From: SAR202 cluster bacterium
GTDB taxonomy: Bacteria; Chloroflexota; Dehalococcoidia; Lucifugimonadales; UBA826
Direction: 5' to 3'
Length of the DNA stretch: 17,137 bases
Assembly (NCBI GenBank): GCA_009392675.1
Contig: VFFY01000146.1
Coordinates: 1 to 17,137, forward strand
Shown: piece after piece, positions 7,091 through 14,730 of the stretch
Layout of the letters: every line of letters begins with the position of its first letter
Position numbering within the stretch: the first letter of the stretch is position 1
Made by a program: the position numbers and the translations under genes
The notes under the pieces: generated by a model
Databases searched by the model: none
The model's input: only the letters and a program-made list of their open reading frames with translations
Told to the model about the DNA's origin: nothing

Positions 7091-8581
7091 ATGAAACTAG
7101 CATTACTGGGGATTTATCACGAGACAAACACCTTTTCAAAAGTGCCTGCTGATTATGCTGCCTTCAGCATCTATAGAGGGGACGAGATAACCCGTGAATA
7201 TCTAACATCACAAACGACTAATGCTGGCTTCTTGCAGATTGCGGAGAATGAAGATGTGGAGGTAGTTCCTCTTTTGTTTGCTATTACAGGTCCTATTGGC
7301 ACTATCACCGTAAATGCCTTTGAATCCATAAACCAAGAAATGTTGTCGCTACTGGAAACCCATGGCCCATGGGACGGAATCTTATTATCGCTACATGGAG
7401 CTGCTGTATCGGAGGAATTCCCCGATGCCGATGGTGAAATTGCCGAACGCGTCAGGACTCTCGTAGGGCCTGATGTAAAGGTGGGTCTAAGTGTGGATAT
7501 GCATGCCAATCTTTCTCGAAAAATGATAACGAATGTCGACGTTGCAACGGTTTATCGGACGAACCCTCACTTAGATCCGAAAATAAGGGCATTTGAATGT
7601 GCCGAAATGGTACGAGACGCTATCAAAGGTGATATTAATCCTGTTTTGTGGTTAGAAATTCCTCCAGTTGTTATTAATATAGTTAAGCAATTCACCGATG
7701 AAGACCCCATGAAGTCTGTTATGGAAAATCTCGATAAGACTCTTTCCTTACGAAACATTATTCATGGAAGTGTAGCTGAGGGTTACCCATATGCCGATGT
7801 AGAAGAGATGGGGATGGGGTTTATTTCTATATCTGACGGGGACATAGATGCCGCCAGAGAGGCTTCGCAATGGATGGCTAGAGAGGCCTGGGATATCAGG
7901 GAACAATTTGTCGGAGACACGCCTTCTATCGAAGAGGCTTTGTCATATGCAGATCAGAATTATATAAGTGAAAAGGATGGTCCATACGTCCTAATGGACG
8001 TCGGAGATAATATCGGAGGAGGTAGTAGTGCTGATTCCACTCACATATTGGCTGTAGCAAAAACCATGGGCATCAAAGGCTACCTGCAGACCCTCTGGGA
8101 TCCAGAGTCCGTAAAAGCCTGTGTCCAAGCAGGCATCGGGTCTCAAATTACAGTCGAAGTTGGAGGTAAAACCGACGATATGCATGGTTCCCCTGTCAAA
8201 GTAACTGGGGTATTGAGAACACTTTTTAGTGGCAAGTTTGAGGATGATCGTCCCACCCATGGAGGGTTCCGATATTACGACGGTGGATTAACTGCGGTGC
8301 TTGACACTGACGATAACCATACTCTGGTTCTGACCTCCCTGAGATGCGGGAATACAAGTCGAGAGCAGATGTATACCGTGGGGGTTTATCCTGAAAAATA
8401 TCGTGTGGTGGTGGCGAAAGGAGTCGTCTCCCCCAGGCCCGCCTACCAGCCGATAGCAAAGGAAGTAATCTTAGTGAACACCCCAGGGGTTACAACGTCG
8501 GATTTGAGTTTTTTTGAATATCGAAGGAGACGACCAAATCTCTTTCCTTTTGAGGAATCAGCTACCTATTCACCGGATTGA
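7091..8581 (+). CDS. M81 family metallopeptidase (MlrC-like)
   Basis: A 496-residue protein matching the M81/microcystinase C family, which is built from a DUF1485-type N-terminal domain and an MlrC C-terminal domain. The N-terminus GIYHETNTFS carries the conserved H10-E11 pair. SLHGAA places H102. DMHAN (136-140) supplies D136 and H138, and RTNPH supplies H160; together they form a plausible Asp-His-His zinc site. The C-terminal domain begins near the DVGDNIGGG segment, which corresponds to the usual D.DNPGGG signature. The characterised member, MlrC, hydrolyses linear microcystin peptides, but most homologues have unknown amide or peptide substrates, so toxin degradation should not be assumed. 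No signal peptide is present. The ribosome site (AGGG just before the ATG) is close and modest. It is divergent from the aminotransferase and convergent with the ThDP enzyme. Confidence 0.92.
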   Translation: MKLALLGIYHETNTFSKVPADYAAFSIYRGDEITREYLTSQTTNAGFLQIAENEDVEVVPLLFAITGPIGTITVNAFESINQEMLSLLETHGPWDGILLSLHGAAVSEEFPDADGEIAERVRTLVGPDVKVGLSVDMHANLSRKMITNVDVATVYRTNPHLDPKIRAFECAEMVRDAIKGDINPVLWLEIPPVVINIVKQFTDEDPMKSVMENLDKTLSLRNIIHGSVAEGYPYADVEEMGMGFISISDGDIDAAREASQWMAREAWDIREQFVGDTPSIEEALSYADQNYISEKDGPYVLMDVGDNIGGGSSADSTHILAVAKTMGIKGYLQTLWDPESVKACVQAGIGSQITVEVGGKTDDMHGSPVKVTGVLRTLFSGKFEDDRPTHGGFRYYDGGLTAVLDTDDNHTLVLTSLRCGNTSREQMYTVGVYPEKYRVVVAKGVVSPRPAYQPIAKEVILVNTPGVTTSDLSFFEYRRRRPNLFPFEESATYSPD

Positions 8582-8597
8582 TTATCATAGGTACCGA

Positions 8598-10214
8598 CTA
8601 TTCAACTATTTGAAATGGTGGCATCATGTTTGGGATCTCCACCTCTAGTAGGGTAGGTTTGTCTAATGCGAGAGCTTCAGCAAGGCCTTGATCAATATTG
8701 TCAGCGTCTGTTTTTATACCTTCAGCACCAAAGGATTTTGCCATTGCCACAAAATCAGGGTTAAATAGATCTGTTCCAATATATCGGCCGTTAAATTGGT
8801 GCTGCTGGTCCCACCTTGAAGCACCGAATGCACCGTTATTAAACACCACTGCCACTGTGTTGAGCCCATATCTCATTGCTGTTGAAAGTTCCTGAGGACT
8901 GTACATAAAACCACCATCACCGCATAGTGCTACAACTTTTCTCTCAGGAAAGGCAGTTTGGCATCCTAATGCAGTAGGAAAAGCGTACCCTAGGGTCCCA
9001 AAATATGATGAAGTGACATAATTCCTGGTCCGACCCATAGGCAGAGCCGCGCTACTCCAATATCCAATGTTAGTCATACCTTGTACTACAATTGCATCAT
9101 CCGGTAAAGCATTAGATATTTTATCTATAACTGATACTTGCGGTGACGCAAGCTTAATCACCTCGTCTGCAAACTGTTTTTTTAATCTTTCAGCCCTCTC
9201 GCGACGTCCTGCCAATTTAGATTCATCTACAGATAAAGCGCTGATCAAGGAAATAAGGGTTTCTGAGGCATCTCCAACGATACCCAGCTCTACAGGATAT
9301 TGTTTTCCTATTTGACCCTGTTCTACATCTATTTGGAGAATTGGTGGCATGTCGTCTGGTGAGATACCCCTGAGAGACAGTCTTGTCCCTATCGCAATGA
9401 GTAAATCCGTGTCTGGTAAGACTGTCTTAGCTGGCCCGACGGCGGAATTGACGCCTGTGGCCAGATGACTATCTTCTGGAATGATTCCTTTTGCTTGCGG
9501 GGAGGTCATTACGGGAATTTGAAGGAGCTCCGCAAGCTGACGGACTTGGTCAGATGCTCCAGAGGAAACACTTCCACCTCCGGCAACAATGGTAGGAATT
9601 TTTGCAGATGAAATCAGTTTTACTGCAGCCATAATTTGTTCCCTGGTTGCTTTCGGGTTTGGATACAGCTCCTTTTCAATTAAATCGACAGTGCCAGACT
9701 GGGTCAAAATGTCAGGGGCTATCTCCAGCTCTACTGGTCCTGGTTTTCCTGTAGTCATTTGCTTAAACGCCTCGTGGACAGAGGAAGAAACTTCCGAGAC
9801 GTCGGATATCCTGTGGTTCCATTTGGTAATGGGCTTAAAAACATCCAATTGTTCTGATACTTCATGGAGCTGTCCGGTGTCCTTGCCTATCAGTGTGCTA
9901 GGGATCTGGCCTGATATGAGAAGGACTGGACTGGATGAGGCATAGGCGGTGCCTAAGCCAGCTGTAGCATTTAAAGCCCCTGGACCTGGAACCACCATCG
10001 CGACGCCTGGCTTTCCTGAGACTTTTGCGTAACCGTCGGCCATATAGGTGGTCGCCTGTTCATGTCGGGTATGAATAAGATTGATCTGGTCCTGCATATC
10101 ATGAAGAACATCAAAAGCAGACATTATTTGCGCTCCCGGCAAGGAAAATATATCAGTTACACCTTCCATCACCAGTTGCTGAAACATCGCTTGAGCGCCG
10201 TTTATAGCAGGCAT
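8598..10214 (-). CDS. ThDP-dependent enzyme, acetolactate-synthase-like
   Basis: A 538-residue thiamine-diphosphate enzyme with the three-domain layout of the acetolactate synthase/benzoylformate decarboxylase superfamily. E52 in TRHEQ is the glutamate that activates the cofactor. The ThDP/metal motif runs from GDGG (432-435) to NNG (459-461). The central domain around GTRLSLRG lacks the RFDDR-type FAD-contact motif of classical acetohydroxyacid synthase, and no regulatory subunit gene is nearby. I therefore favour a specialised 2-keto acid decarboxylase or carboligase over the branched-chain amino acid enzyme. The ATG start has AAGGTG 5 nt upstream. The gene faces away from the MATE gene across a 384-bp gap and converges on the M81 gene with 16 bp between stops. 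The family is sure, the substrate is not. Confidence 0.92.
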   Translation of the reverse strand: MPAINGAQAMFQQLVMEGVTDIFSLPGAQIMSAFDVLHDMQDQINLIHTRHEQATTYMADGYAKVSGKPGVAMVVPGPGALNATAGLGTAYASSSPVLLISGQIPSTLIGKDTGQLHEVSEQLDVFKPITKWNHRISDVSEVSSSVHEAFKQMTTGKPGPVELEIAPDILTQSGTVDLIEKELYPNPKATREQIMAAVKLISSAKIPTIVAGGGSVSSGASDQVRQLAELLQIPVMTSPQAKGIIPEDSHLATGVNSAVGPAKTVLPDTDLLIAIGTRLSLRGISPDDMPPILQIDVEQGQIGKQYPVELGIVGDASETLISLISALSVDESKLAGRRERAERLKKQFADEVIKLASPQVSVIDKISNALPDDAIVVQGMTNIGYWSSAALPMGRTRNYVTSSYFGTLGYAFPTALGCQTAFPERKVVALCGDGGFMYSPQELSTAMRYGLNTVAVVFNNGAFGASRWDQQHQFNGRYIGTDLFNPDFVAMAKSFGAEGIKTDADNIDQGLAEALALDKPTLLEVEIPNMMPPFQIVE

Positions 10215-10364
10215 ATTACACCTTCTTTACAATATTTTTTAGAAACCTGATGGATTATCGCACATAATTATTGACATGAATTGACTGGGAAAGCCAGCAC
10301 GAGTGAAAATCCTCTATTAACTTTATATCAGAAGTCGAGTGGGATTTGCTTAAATACCTACCCA

Positions 10365-10393
10365 TTGTCCATAAAGGATATTGTTAGTAGTAT
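10365..10393 (+). promoter_or_regulatory. possible promoter ahead of the orphan terminator
   Basis: TTGTCC (10365-10370) and TAGTAT (10388-10393) are separated by exactly 17 bp. Transcription from here would start near 10400 and could end at the hairpin around 10472, giving an RNA of about 70-75 nt. The two boxes each deviate from consensus, so this is a weak prediction from spacing and position. Confidence 0.3.
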
Positions 10394-10448
10394 TTGAATG
10401 ATTTGTTAACTTCCTGAAGAATAACAACAGTGGTCAATAACAAATTAA

Positions 10449-10472
10449 GGGGCCACCACGCGGTGGCCTTTT
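10449..10472. terminator. intrinsic terminator hairpin, probably bidirectional
   Basis: A perfect 7-bp GC-rich stem, GGCCACC (10451-10457) with GGTGGCC (10462-10468), closes on a 4-base loop ACGC. It is followed by TTTT and preceded by TTAAGG, so the stem can extend outward through G-U and A-U pairs and the structure works in both directions. It lies upstream of both flanking divergent genes, so it terminates neither of them. Confidence 0.75.
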
Positions 10473-10598
10473 AAAAAGTTAGATACCTGTGTTTTGAGAT
10501 ATCCGGGCGGTAAATGCGGGATTTTCGCTCAGGTATTTAATTTCTAGCCGTTACAATACTTTGATTGCCTAATTCTACCTAGGATCATTTCGGTTTAT

Positions 10599-11966
10599 AT
10601 GCGAAGTTCCTCTTCTGATCGGGTTAAATTTTTACTGAAAGCGCCCATAGCTAAGATATTCCTCAAATTGGCTATTCCAAACTCAGTGGCCGTAATTACC
10701 ATGACCTCTATCACTTTAACTGACGCAAGATTTGTTGGGGGCCTTGGTACTACAGGATTGGCCAGTCTGGCCATCGTGTTCCCATTTCAGGCACTTCTTC
10801 AAATGATGTCGGCCGGCGCTATTGGGGGAGGGGTTGCCTCATCAATTTCGAGGGCTTTGGGTGCAGGCGATAAGCAAAAGGCTCAAGAGGCGGCCTGGCA
10901 TTCTTTGATGATAATGCTTGTGATGGCATCCATATACACCATAGTGTTAGGTGTCTTCTGTAGGCCTATATTTTCAATTCTGGGTGCAACTGAGGAAGTG
11001 TTGATTGGTGCGATCAACTATTCTCAAATTCTTTTCGGGGCAGCCTTCATAGGATGGCTATATTTTGTCGGTTCTTCCTGGCTGCGGGCGATCGGGCAAA
11101 TTTCGTTACTTTCAACGATAGTTATAGTTAGTAGTATTTCCCAAATCTTATTATCGGGTGTACTGACTTTAGGTTGGGGCCCATTTCCTTCCATCGGGAT
11201 ATCTGGCCCAGCGGTCGCCACTGTTGTATGTCAGTTAATTGCGGGAGCTTACATAGTTTATGTGATGACTGGAAACAAGGTGGAGATAAGACTAACACCA
11301 TACCGATTCAATATTCACGCCATCAATGACATCATGAAGGTTGGCGGTATTGGATTAATCAATAGCATTTCTATAGCTTCCACCGTAGTGATAGTAACCT
11401 GGGTAATTGGACGATTTGGGAATGAAGCCCTTGCTGGATATGGCTTAGGGAGTCGATTGGAAATTATTCTTACACCTATTGCCTTCGGTATTGGAAGTAT
11501 AGTGACCATCGCGGTTGGGGCTAATTTTGGCGCAAAGCAGTTCAGTAGGGCAAAAAATATCGCTTGGTTAGGTTGTTTGGTGACCTTTGTTATAACGGCA
11601 ACCATCGGTATAGCATCAGGTATTGAGCCTAGTTTATGGCTTGATCGATTTACCTCGGATTCAGAAGTCTACAGATATGGAGCGTTGTACCTTGCTATTG
11701 CTGGACCTTTTTACGGTTTTTTTGGAGGGGGCCAGACACTATATTTTGCCAATCAAGGTACCGGCAAGATGGTCATACCGGTTCTGATAAGCTCTGGCCG
11801 ATTATTGCTTGTGTGTATCGTTGGTATTTTATGCGTGGTTTTTTCATGGGATCTTTCAGTAATTTTTTGGGCCGTAGGAATTGGATTACTAATTATTGGC
11901 GCGGGACAAGGACTAAATATGTTTGGTCCGGCCTGGAACTCCAAAAAATTATTGAAGCCTAATTAA
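10599..11966 (+). CDS. MATE family multidrug/cation efflux transporter
   Basis: A 455-residue polytopic inner-membrane protein with about twelve hydrophobic helices, the normal size for the MATE family, which exports drugs or metabolites in exchange for Na+ or H+. The first helix bundle carries TDARFVGGLG (41-50), matching the conserved D..FVG.LG of the family. The two pseudo-symmetric cytoplasmic loops are visible: ISRALGAGDKQKAQEAA (83-99) and VGANFGAKQFSRAKN (306-320). The DinF/NorM subdivision and the substrate cannot be settled by eye. The ATG has only AGGA at 10581-10584, about 14 nt upstream, so translation initiation may be weak. The gene stands alone on its strand, after the 384-bp gap, and its stop is 6 bp from the stop of the convergent prenyl synthase. 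Confidence 0.93.
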   Translation: MRSSSSDRVKFLLKAPIAKIFLKLAIPNSVAVITMTSITLTDARFVGGLGTTGLASLAIVFPFQALLQMMSAGAIGGGVASSISRALGAGDKQKAQEAAWHSLMIMLVMASIYTIVLGVFCRPIFSILGATEEVLIGAINYSQILFGAAFIGWLYFVGSSWLRAIGQISLLSTIVIVSSISQILLSGVLTLGWGPFPSIGISGPAVATVVCQLIAGAYIVYVMTGNKVEIRLTPYRFNIHAINDIMKVGGIGLINSISIASTVVIVTWVIGRFGNEALAGYGLGSRLEIILTPIAFGIGSIVTIAVGANFGAKQFSRAKNIAWLGCLVTFVITATIGIASGIEPSLWLDRFTSDSEVYRYGALYLAIAGPFYGFFGGGQTLYFANQGTGKMVIPVLISSGRLLLVCIVGILCVVFSWDLSVIFWAVGIGLLIIGAGQGLNMFGPAWNSKKLLKPN

Positions 11967-11972
11967 TTGGCC

Positions 11973-12941
11973 CTAGTTGTTTCTAGAAATAATGAAGTCT
12001 GCTAAGTCCAGCAGGGATCTTTTGCAGTCATTATCTTCAAGGGCTTGCAGAGATAGCTTGGCCTCTTCAACCAATTGATCGGCATACTTATAAGATCTTT
12101 CTCCGACATCTGAATGCTTTATCATATCGACAATCTCCGAATGCAGTTCGGTGTTCGAAGGATCTTCAAGAAATAACCTCACTTTTTTTCGGCAACCCGA
12201 ATCCTCAATTGCATATATTGTTGGCAATGTGATTACCCCATTTAATAAATCACTACCGACCGGTTTACCTATTTCTTGTGGGGTTCCTGTGATATCCAAA
12301 ACATCGTCCACTACTTGAAAGGCCAGTCCTATTTTTTCACTGTATGTCTTCAGGCTCTGCACTATTGGTTCAGAAGCCCCACTTAAAATAGCCCCCGATT
12401 CTCCAGAGGTGGAAAATAGTGAGGCAGTCTTGAAATAGATACGTTCAAGATAGTCATCCATTCCATTTTTAATATCTCTACTATTTGCAGTTTCCTGCAT
12501 CTGGCCTCTAGAAAGATCCATAATGGTTTCAGAGAATCTCTTTATCACCCTGATGTTTCCAGTAGAGCAAACATATGTCGCTGAGGCTGCGAAGACGTAA
12601 TCCCCGAGGAGGACTGCTGTATGCTGACCCCAACTAGAGCTCACTGTCACCCTTCCTCTTCTTGTATCAGATTCATCCACGGTATCGTCGTGGACCAATG
12701 TTGCTACATGCAGCATCTCTACGGCTGTAGCCATAGTTATGACTTTCTCGCCATCGTTGGGATGAAACCCGGCTGTAAGTAGAGTTAAGGCAGGCCGGGC
12801 CAATTTTCCGGATGAATCAAACACATGGATTAATAAATCTTTGAGAGAAGGTAATTCCGAACTTTCAGAAAATTCCCTCAATCGATCATCAACTAGTTGG
12901 AGTTGTTCTGAAATCGGCTTTAGTATTGAGGATGCTTGCAA
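11973..12941 (-). CDS. polyprenyl diphosphate synthase
   Basis: A 322-residue trans-isoprenyl diphosphate synthase that elongates an allylic diphosphate with isopentenyl diphosphate. The first aspartate-rich motif is D85-D86-T87-V88-D89 followed by the conserved DTRRG. The second is D212-D213-V214-L215-D216 in FQVVDDVLD. The usual GKRLRP substrate motif reads GKLARP (45-50). The residue five before the first motif is A80, small rather than aromatic, which by family knowledge suggests a longer chain such as a quinone side chain; this is inference. It starts at TTG 12941 with AGGA (12955-12952) overlapping the metG stop, only 12 bp from that gene, so the two are almost certainly co-transcribed and possibly translationally coupled. 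Confidence 0.93.
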   Translation of the reverse strand: MQASSILKPISEQLQLVDDRLREFSESSELPSLKDLLIHVFDSSGKLARPALTLLTAGFHPNDGEKVITMATAVEMLHVATLVHDDTVDESDTRRGRVTVSSSWGQHTAVLLGDYVFAASATYVCSTGNIRVIKRFSETIMDLSRGQMQETANSRDIKNGMDDYLERIYFKTASLFSTSGESGAILSGASEPIVQSLKTYSEKIGLAFQVVDDVLDITGTPQEIGKPVGSDLLNGVITLPTIYAIEDSGCRKKVRLFLEDPSNTELHSEIVDMIKHSDVGERSYKYADQLVEEAKLSLQALEDNDCKRSLLDLADFIISRNN

Positions 12942-12953
12942 TAGAAAAAGTTC

Positions 12954-14624
12954 CTAATTTAGACCTAACCTGCTGATTTCCTCGTCTATTACACTCTCTT
13001 CAAGTTTGATGAATAACGCCTTTGGCTCCCCTAATTTTTGCCCGGGAATCACTTCATCTGGGTTCCAATTCCACCCATTATCGCTGGCACTGCCTTCAAA
13101 CCCCAGCATGGTGTGAAGTTTTTCCACACTAAATGGTAGAAACGGTGAAAAGGTGGTCTTAAGGCAATTTATTACATTTAAACAATGATAGAGGCTATTG
13201 CCCGCGGCTTCCAGATCAGTTTTAGAAGCACTCCATGGTGCCTTATCATCAAGATACTTGTTAGTTTCTTGGGCTAAAGACATGGAATGTTCTAAGGCCT
13301 TTCTAAACCTGCAGTTTTCCAGTTCAGTGGCTACTAATGACAAGGTGTTAATGGCTTCATTTATTAATGAATTATCAAGATTATCTTTGTCTTTGGGTGG
13401 AGGAACTACGCCGTCAAAATATCTCTTTGTCATCGACAAGACCCTGTGAACCAAGTTTCCGAAGGTGGCGACAAGTTCGTCGTTGTTTCTCCTGACATAT
13501 TCTGACCATGAAAAGTTAGAATCGCTTGTTTCTGGCATTATGGAAGCTAGAGCAAACCGAAGGGGGTCAGGGTCATATCTTTCTAAATAGTCCTTTAAAT
13601 TGACAACCCAATTTCTACTTGTAGATATCTTCCTTTCCTCCATGTTCACGTATTCGTTGGCAGGAACATCGTGTGGAAGATTCAAACCACCGTATCCCAT
13701 CAGCATTGCTGGCCAAATAACAGTGTGAAATGGGATGTTGTCTTTGCCCATAAAGTAATAGGCCTTGGAATCCTCCTTCCAATAGTCTTTCCATTGGTCT
13801 GGATTGTCCGTTTTTGAGGCCCATTCGATAGAGGCTGACAAATACCCAATGACAGCTTCAAACCATACATATATTCTTTTATCTTCGTAACCATCAATAG
13901 GAATCGGTATTCCCCATGTAATATCTCTCGTAATAGCCCGGTCTATCAATCCTCCTTCCAGAAATCCCAAAGTGAAATTCTTAACATTAGGTTTCCAATG
14001 GGATTTTTGCTTCACCCAGTTGATCAAATCTTTTTCAAAAGCACTGAGTTTGAGGAAAAAATGTTCAGTATCCCTAAACACCGGGGTTGATTCACAATCC
14101 TTGTGTTTAATATCTATTAGATCTTTAGGATCAAGCGTATTGCCGCATCCGTCGCACTGATCTCCTCGAGCTCCGTTGGAATTACAGTTGGGACAAATAC
14201 CCTCCACATAGCGATCGGCTAAAAACCTGTTATGTTCTTCGCAAAAAGGTTGAGACATAATGTCTTTATAAATGAATCCTTTTTCATGAAGTCGTAAGAA
14301 TATGTCTTGGGTAACGTCGAAATGATTTTTTGTGTGTGTAGTGGTAAAAAGATTCCAGTTTATACCAAGCCCATCCCAGTCACTGAGAAATTCATTTTGA
14401 TATTTCTTTGCAACTTCCTCCGGGGATACGCCTTCATTTTCAGCGGTTATGGTCACTGGAGTTCCATGAGCGTCACTACCCGACACCATAACTACATTAT
14501 TACCCTTGATCCGATGATATCGAGCGAAAATATCTGCTGGGAGATATGCTCCTGCGACGTGTCCAAGATGGATGGATCCGTTTGCGTATGGCCATGCGAC
14601 ACAGACCAGAATGTTTTCGGGCAT
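12954..14624 (-). CDS. metG: methionyl-tRNA synthetase
   Basis: A 556-residue class I aminoacyl-tRNA synthetase that charges tRNA-Met. The HIGH motif appears as HLGH (19-22) after PYANGSI. The connective domain has a single four-cysteine zinc knuckle at C144, C147, C157 and C160. The KMSKS loop reads K332-I-S-T-S336, keeping the first lysine but replacing the second with threonine. The protein stops after the anticodon-binding helical domain, with no C-terminal tRNA-binding appendix. The N-terminus MPENILVCVAWPYANG matches the family start, so ATG 14624 is right; the AGGAGA site (14643-14638) is rather far, at about 13 nt. It is the upstream partner of the prenyl synthase and lies 106 bp after rlmN on the same strand. 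Confidence 0.96.
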   Translation of the reverse strand: MPENILVCVAWPYANGSIHLGHVAGAYLPADIFARYHRIKGNNVVMVSGSDAHGTPVTITAENEGVSPEEVAKKYQNEFLSDWDGLGINWNLFTTTHTKNHFDVTQDIFLRLHEKGFIYKDIMSQPFCEEHNRFLADRYVEGICPNCNSNGARGDQCDGCGNTLDPKDLIDIKHKDCESTPVFRDTEHFFLKLSAFEKDLINWVKQKSHWKPNVKNFTLGFLEGGLIDRAITRDITWGIPIPIDGYEDKRIYVWFEAVIGYLSASIEWASKTDNPDQWKDYWKEDSKAYYFMGKDNIPFHTVIWPAMLMGYGGLNLPHDVPANEYVNMEERKISTSRNWVVNLKDYLERYDPDPLRFALASIMPETSDSNFSWSEYVRRNNDELVATFGNLVHRVLSMTKRYFDGVVPPPKDKDNLDNSLINEAINTLSLVATELENCRFRKALEHSMSLAQETNKYLDDKAPWSASKTDLEAAGNSLYHCLNVINCLKTTFSPFLPFSVEKLHTMLGFEGSASDNGWNWNPDEVIPGQKLGEPKALFIKLEESVIDEEISRLGLN

Positions 14625-14650
14625 ATATTAAGAATTATCTCCTGAAAGGG

Positions 14651-14675
14651 TGCCATCGAATGTTAGCACATGGCA
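14651..14675 (-). repeat. inverted repeat in the metG leader
   Basis: TGCCAT (14651-14656) and ATGGCA (14670-14675) form a 6-bp inverted repeat with a 13-base loop, just upstream of the metG ribosome site (14643-14638). It could fold in the leader RNA or bind a protein. The leader is far too short for a T-box, and the T-box consensus is absent. Confidence 0.3.
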
Positions 14676-14701
14676 TGTATGGAGGTTATGGCTGATGTCA
14701 A
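14673..14701 (-). promoter_or_regulatory. possible metG promoter
   Basis: On the minus strand a perfect -35 TTGACA (14701-14696) lies 17 bp before ACATGC (14678-14673), which is a poor -10 box. It sits in the 106-bp gap between rlmN and metG, so metG may have its own start as well as read-through from rlmN. Confidence 0.25.
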
Positions 14702-14730
14702 AATTCCAATTAAACCGAAGTTATATTTAA

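Larger units (their letters stand above)
10215..10598. other. 384-bp intergenic region between divergent genes
   Basis: No reading frame of useful length is seen on either strand. The region is AT-rich apart from one GC-rich hairpin (10449-10472) that looks like an intrinsic terminator although no annotated gene ends here. A TTGTCC/TAGTAT promoter-like pair (10365-10393) lies upstream of the hairpin on the plus strand. TTGACA at 10271-10276 has no good -10 partner. A TACAAT at 10552-10557 is a possible -10 for the MATE gene. I found no tRNA fold or known riboswitch consensus by eye. Confidence 0.6.

Noticed and set aside
7171..7509. 112-residue minus-strand frame inside the M81 gene
   Set aside because: It is antisense to the conserved catalytic half of the peptidase, and its Ser/Thr/Pro-rich translation is typical of a shadow frame.
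9589..9945. 118-residue plus-strand frame opposite the ThDP enzyme
   Set aside because: It lies fully within a well-supported gene on the other strand and has no recognisable motif.
8598..10214. Classical acetohydroxyacid synthase IlvB
   Set aside because: The FAD-contact RFDDR-type motif is missing, and there is no small subunit or branched-chain gene nearby, so only a family-level name is justified.
10215..10598. tRNA, 6S RNA or riboswitch in the long gap
   Set aside because: No cloverleaf with a T-arm consensus and no known riboswitch core could be found by eye; only the terminator hairpin is convincing.
14307..14645. 112-residue plus-strand frame over the metG start
   Set aside because: It is antisense to the HLGH catalytic region of metG and has no independent coding evidence.
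14625..14730. T-box riboswitch ahead of metG
   Set aside because: The gap is only 106 bp, and the conserved antiterminator sequence is not present; only a small inverted repeat is seen.
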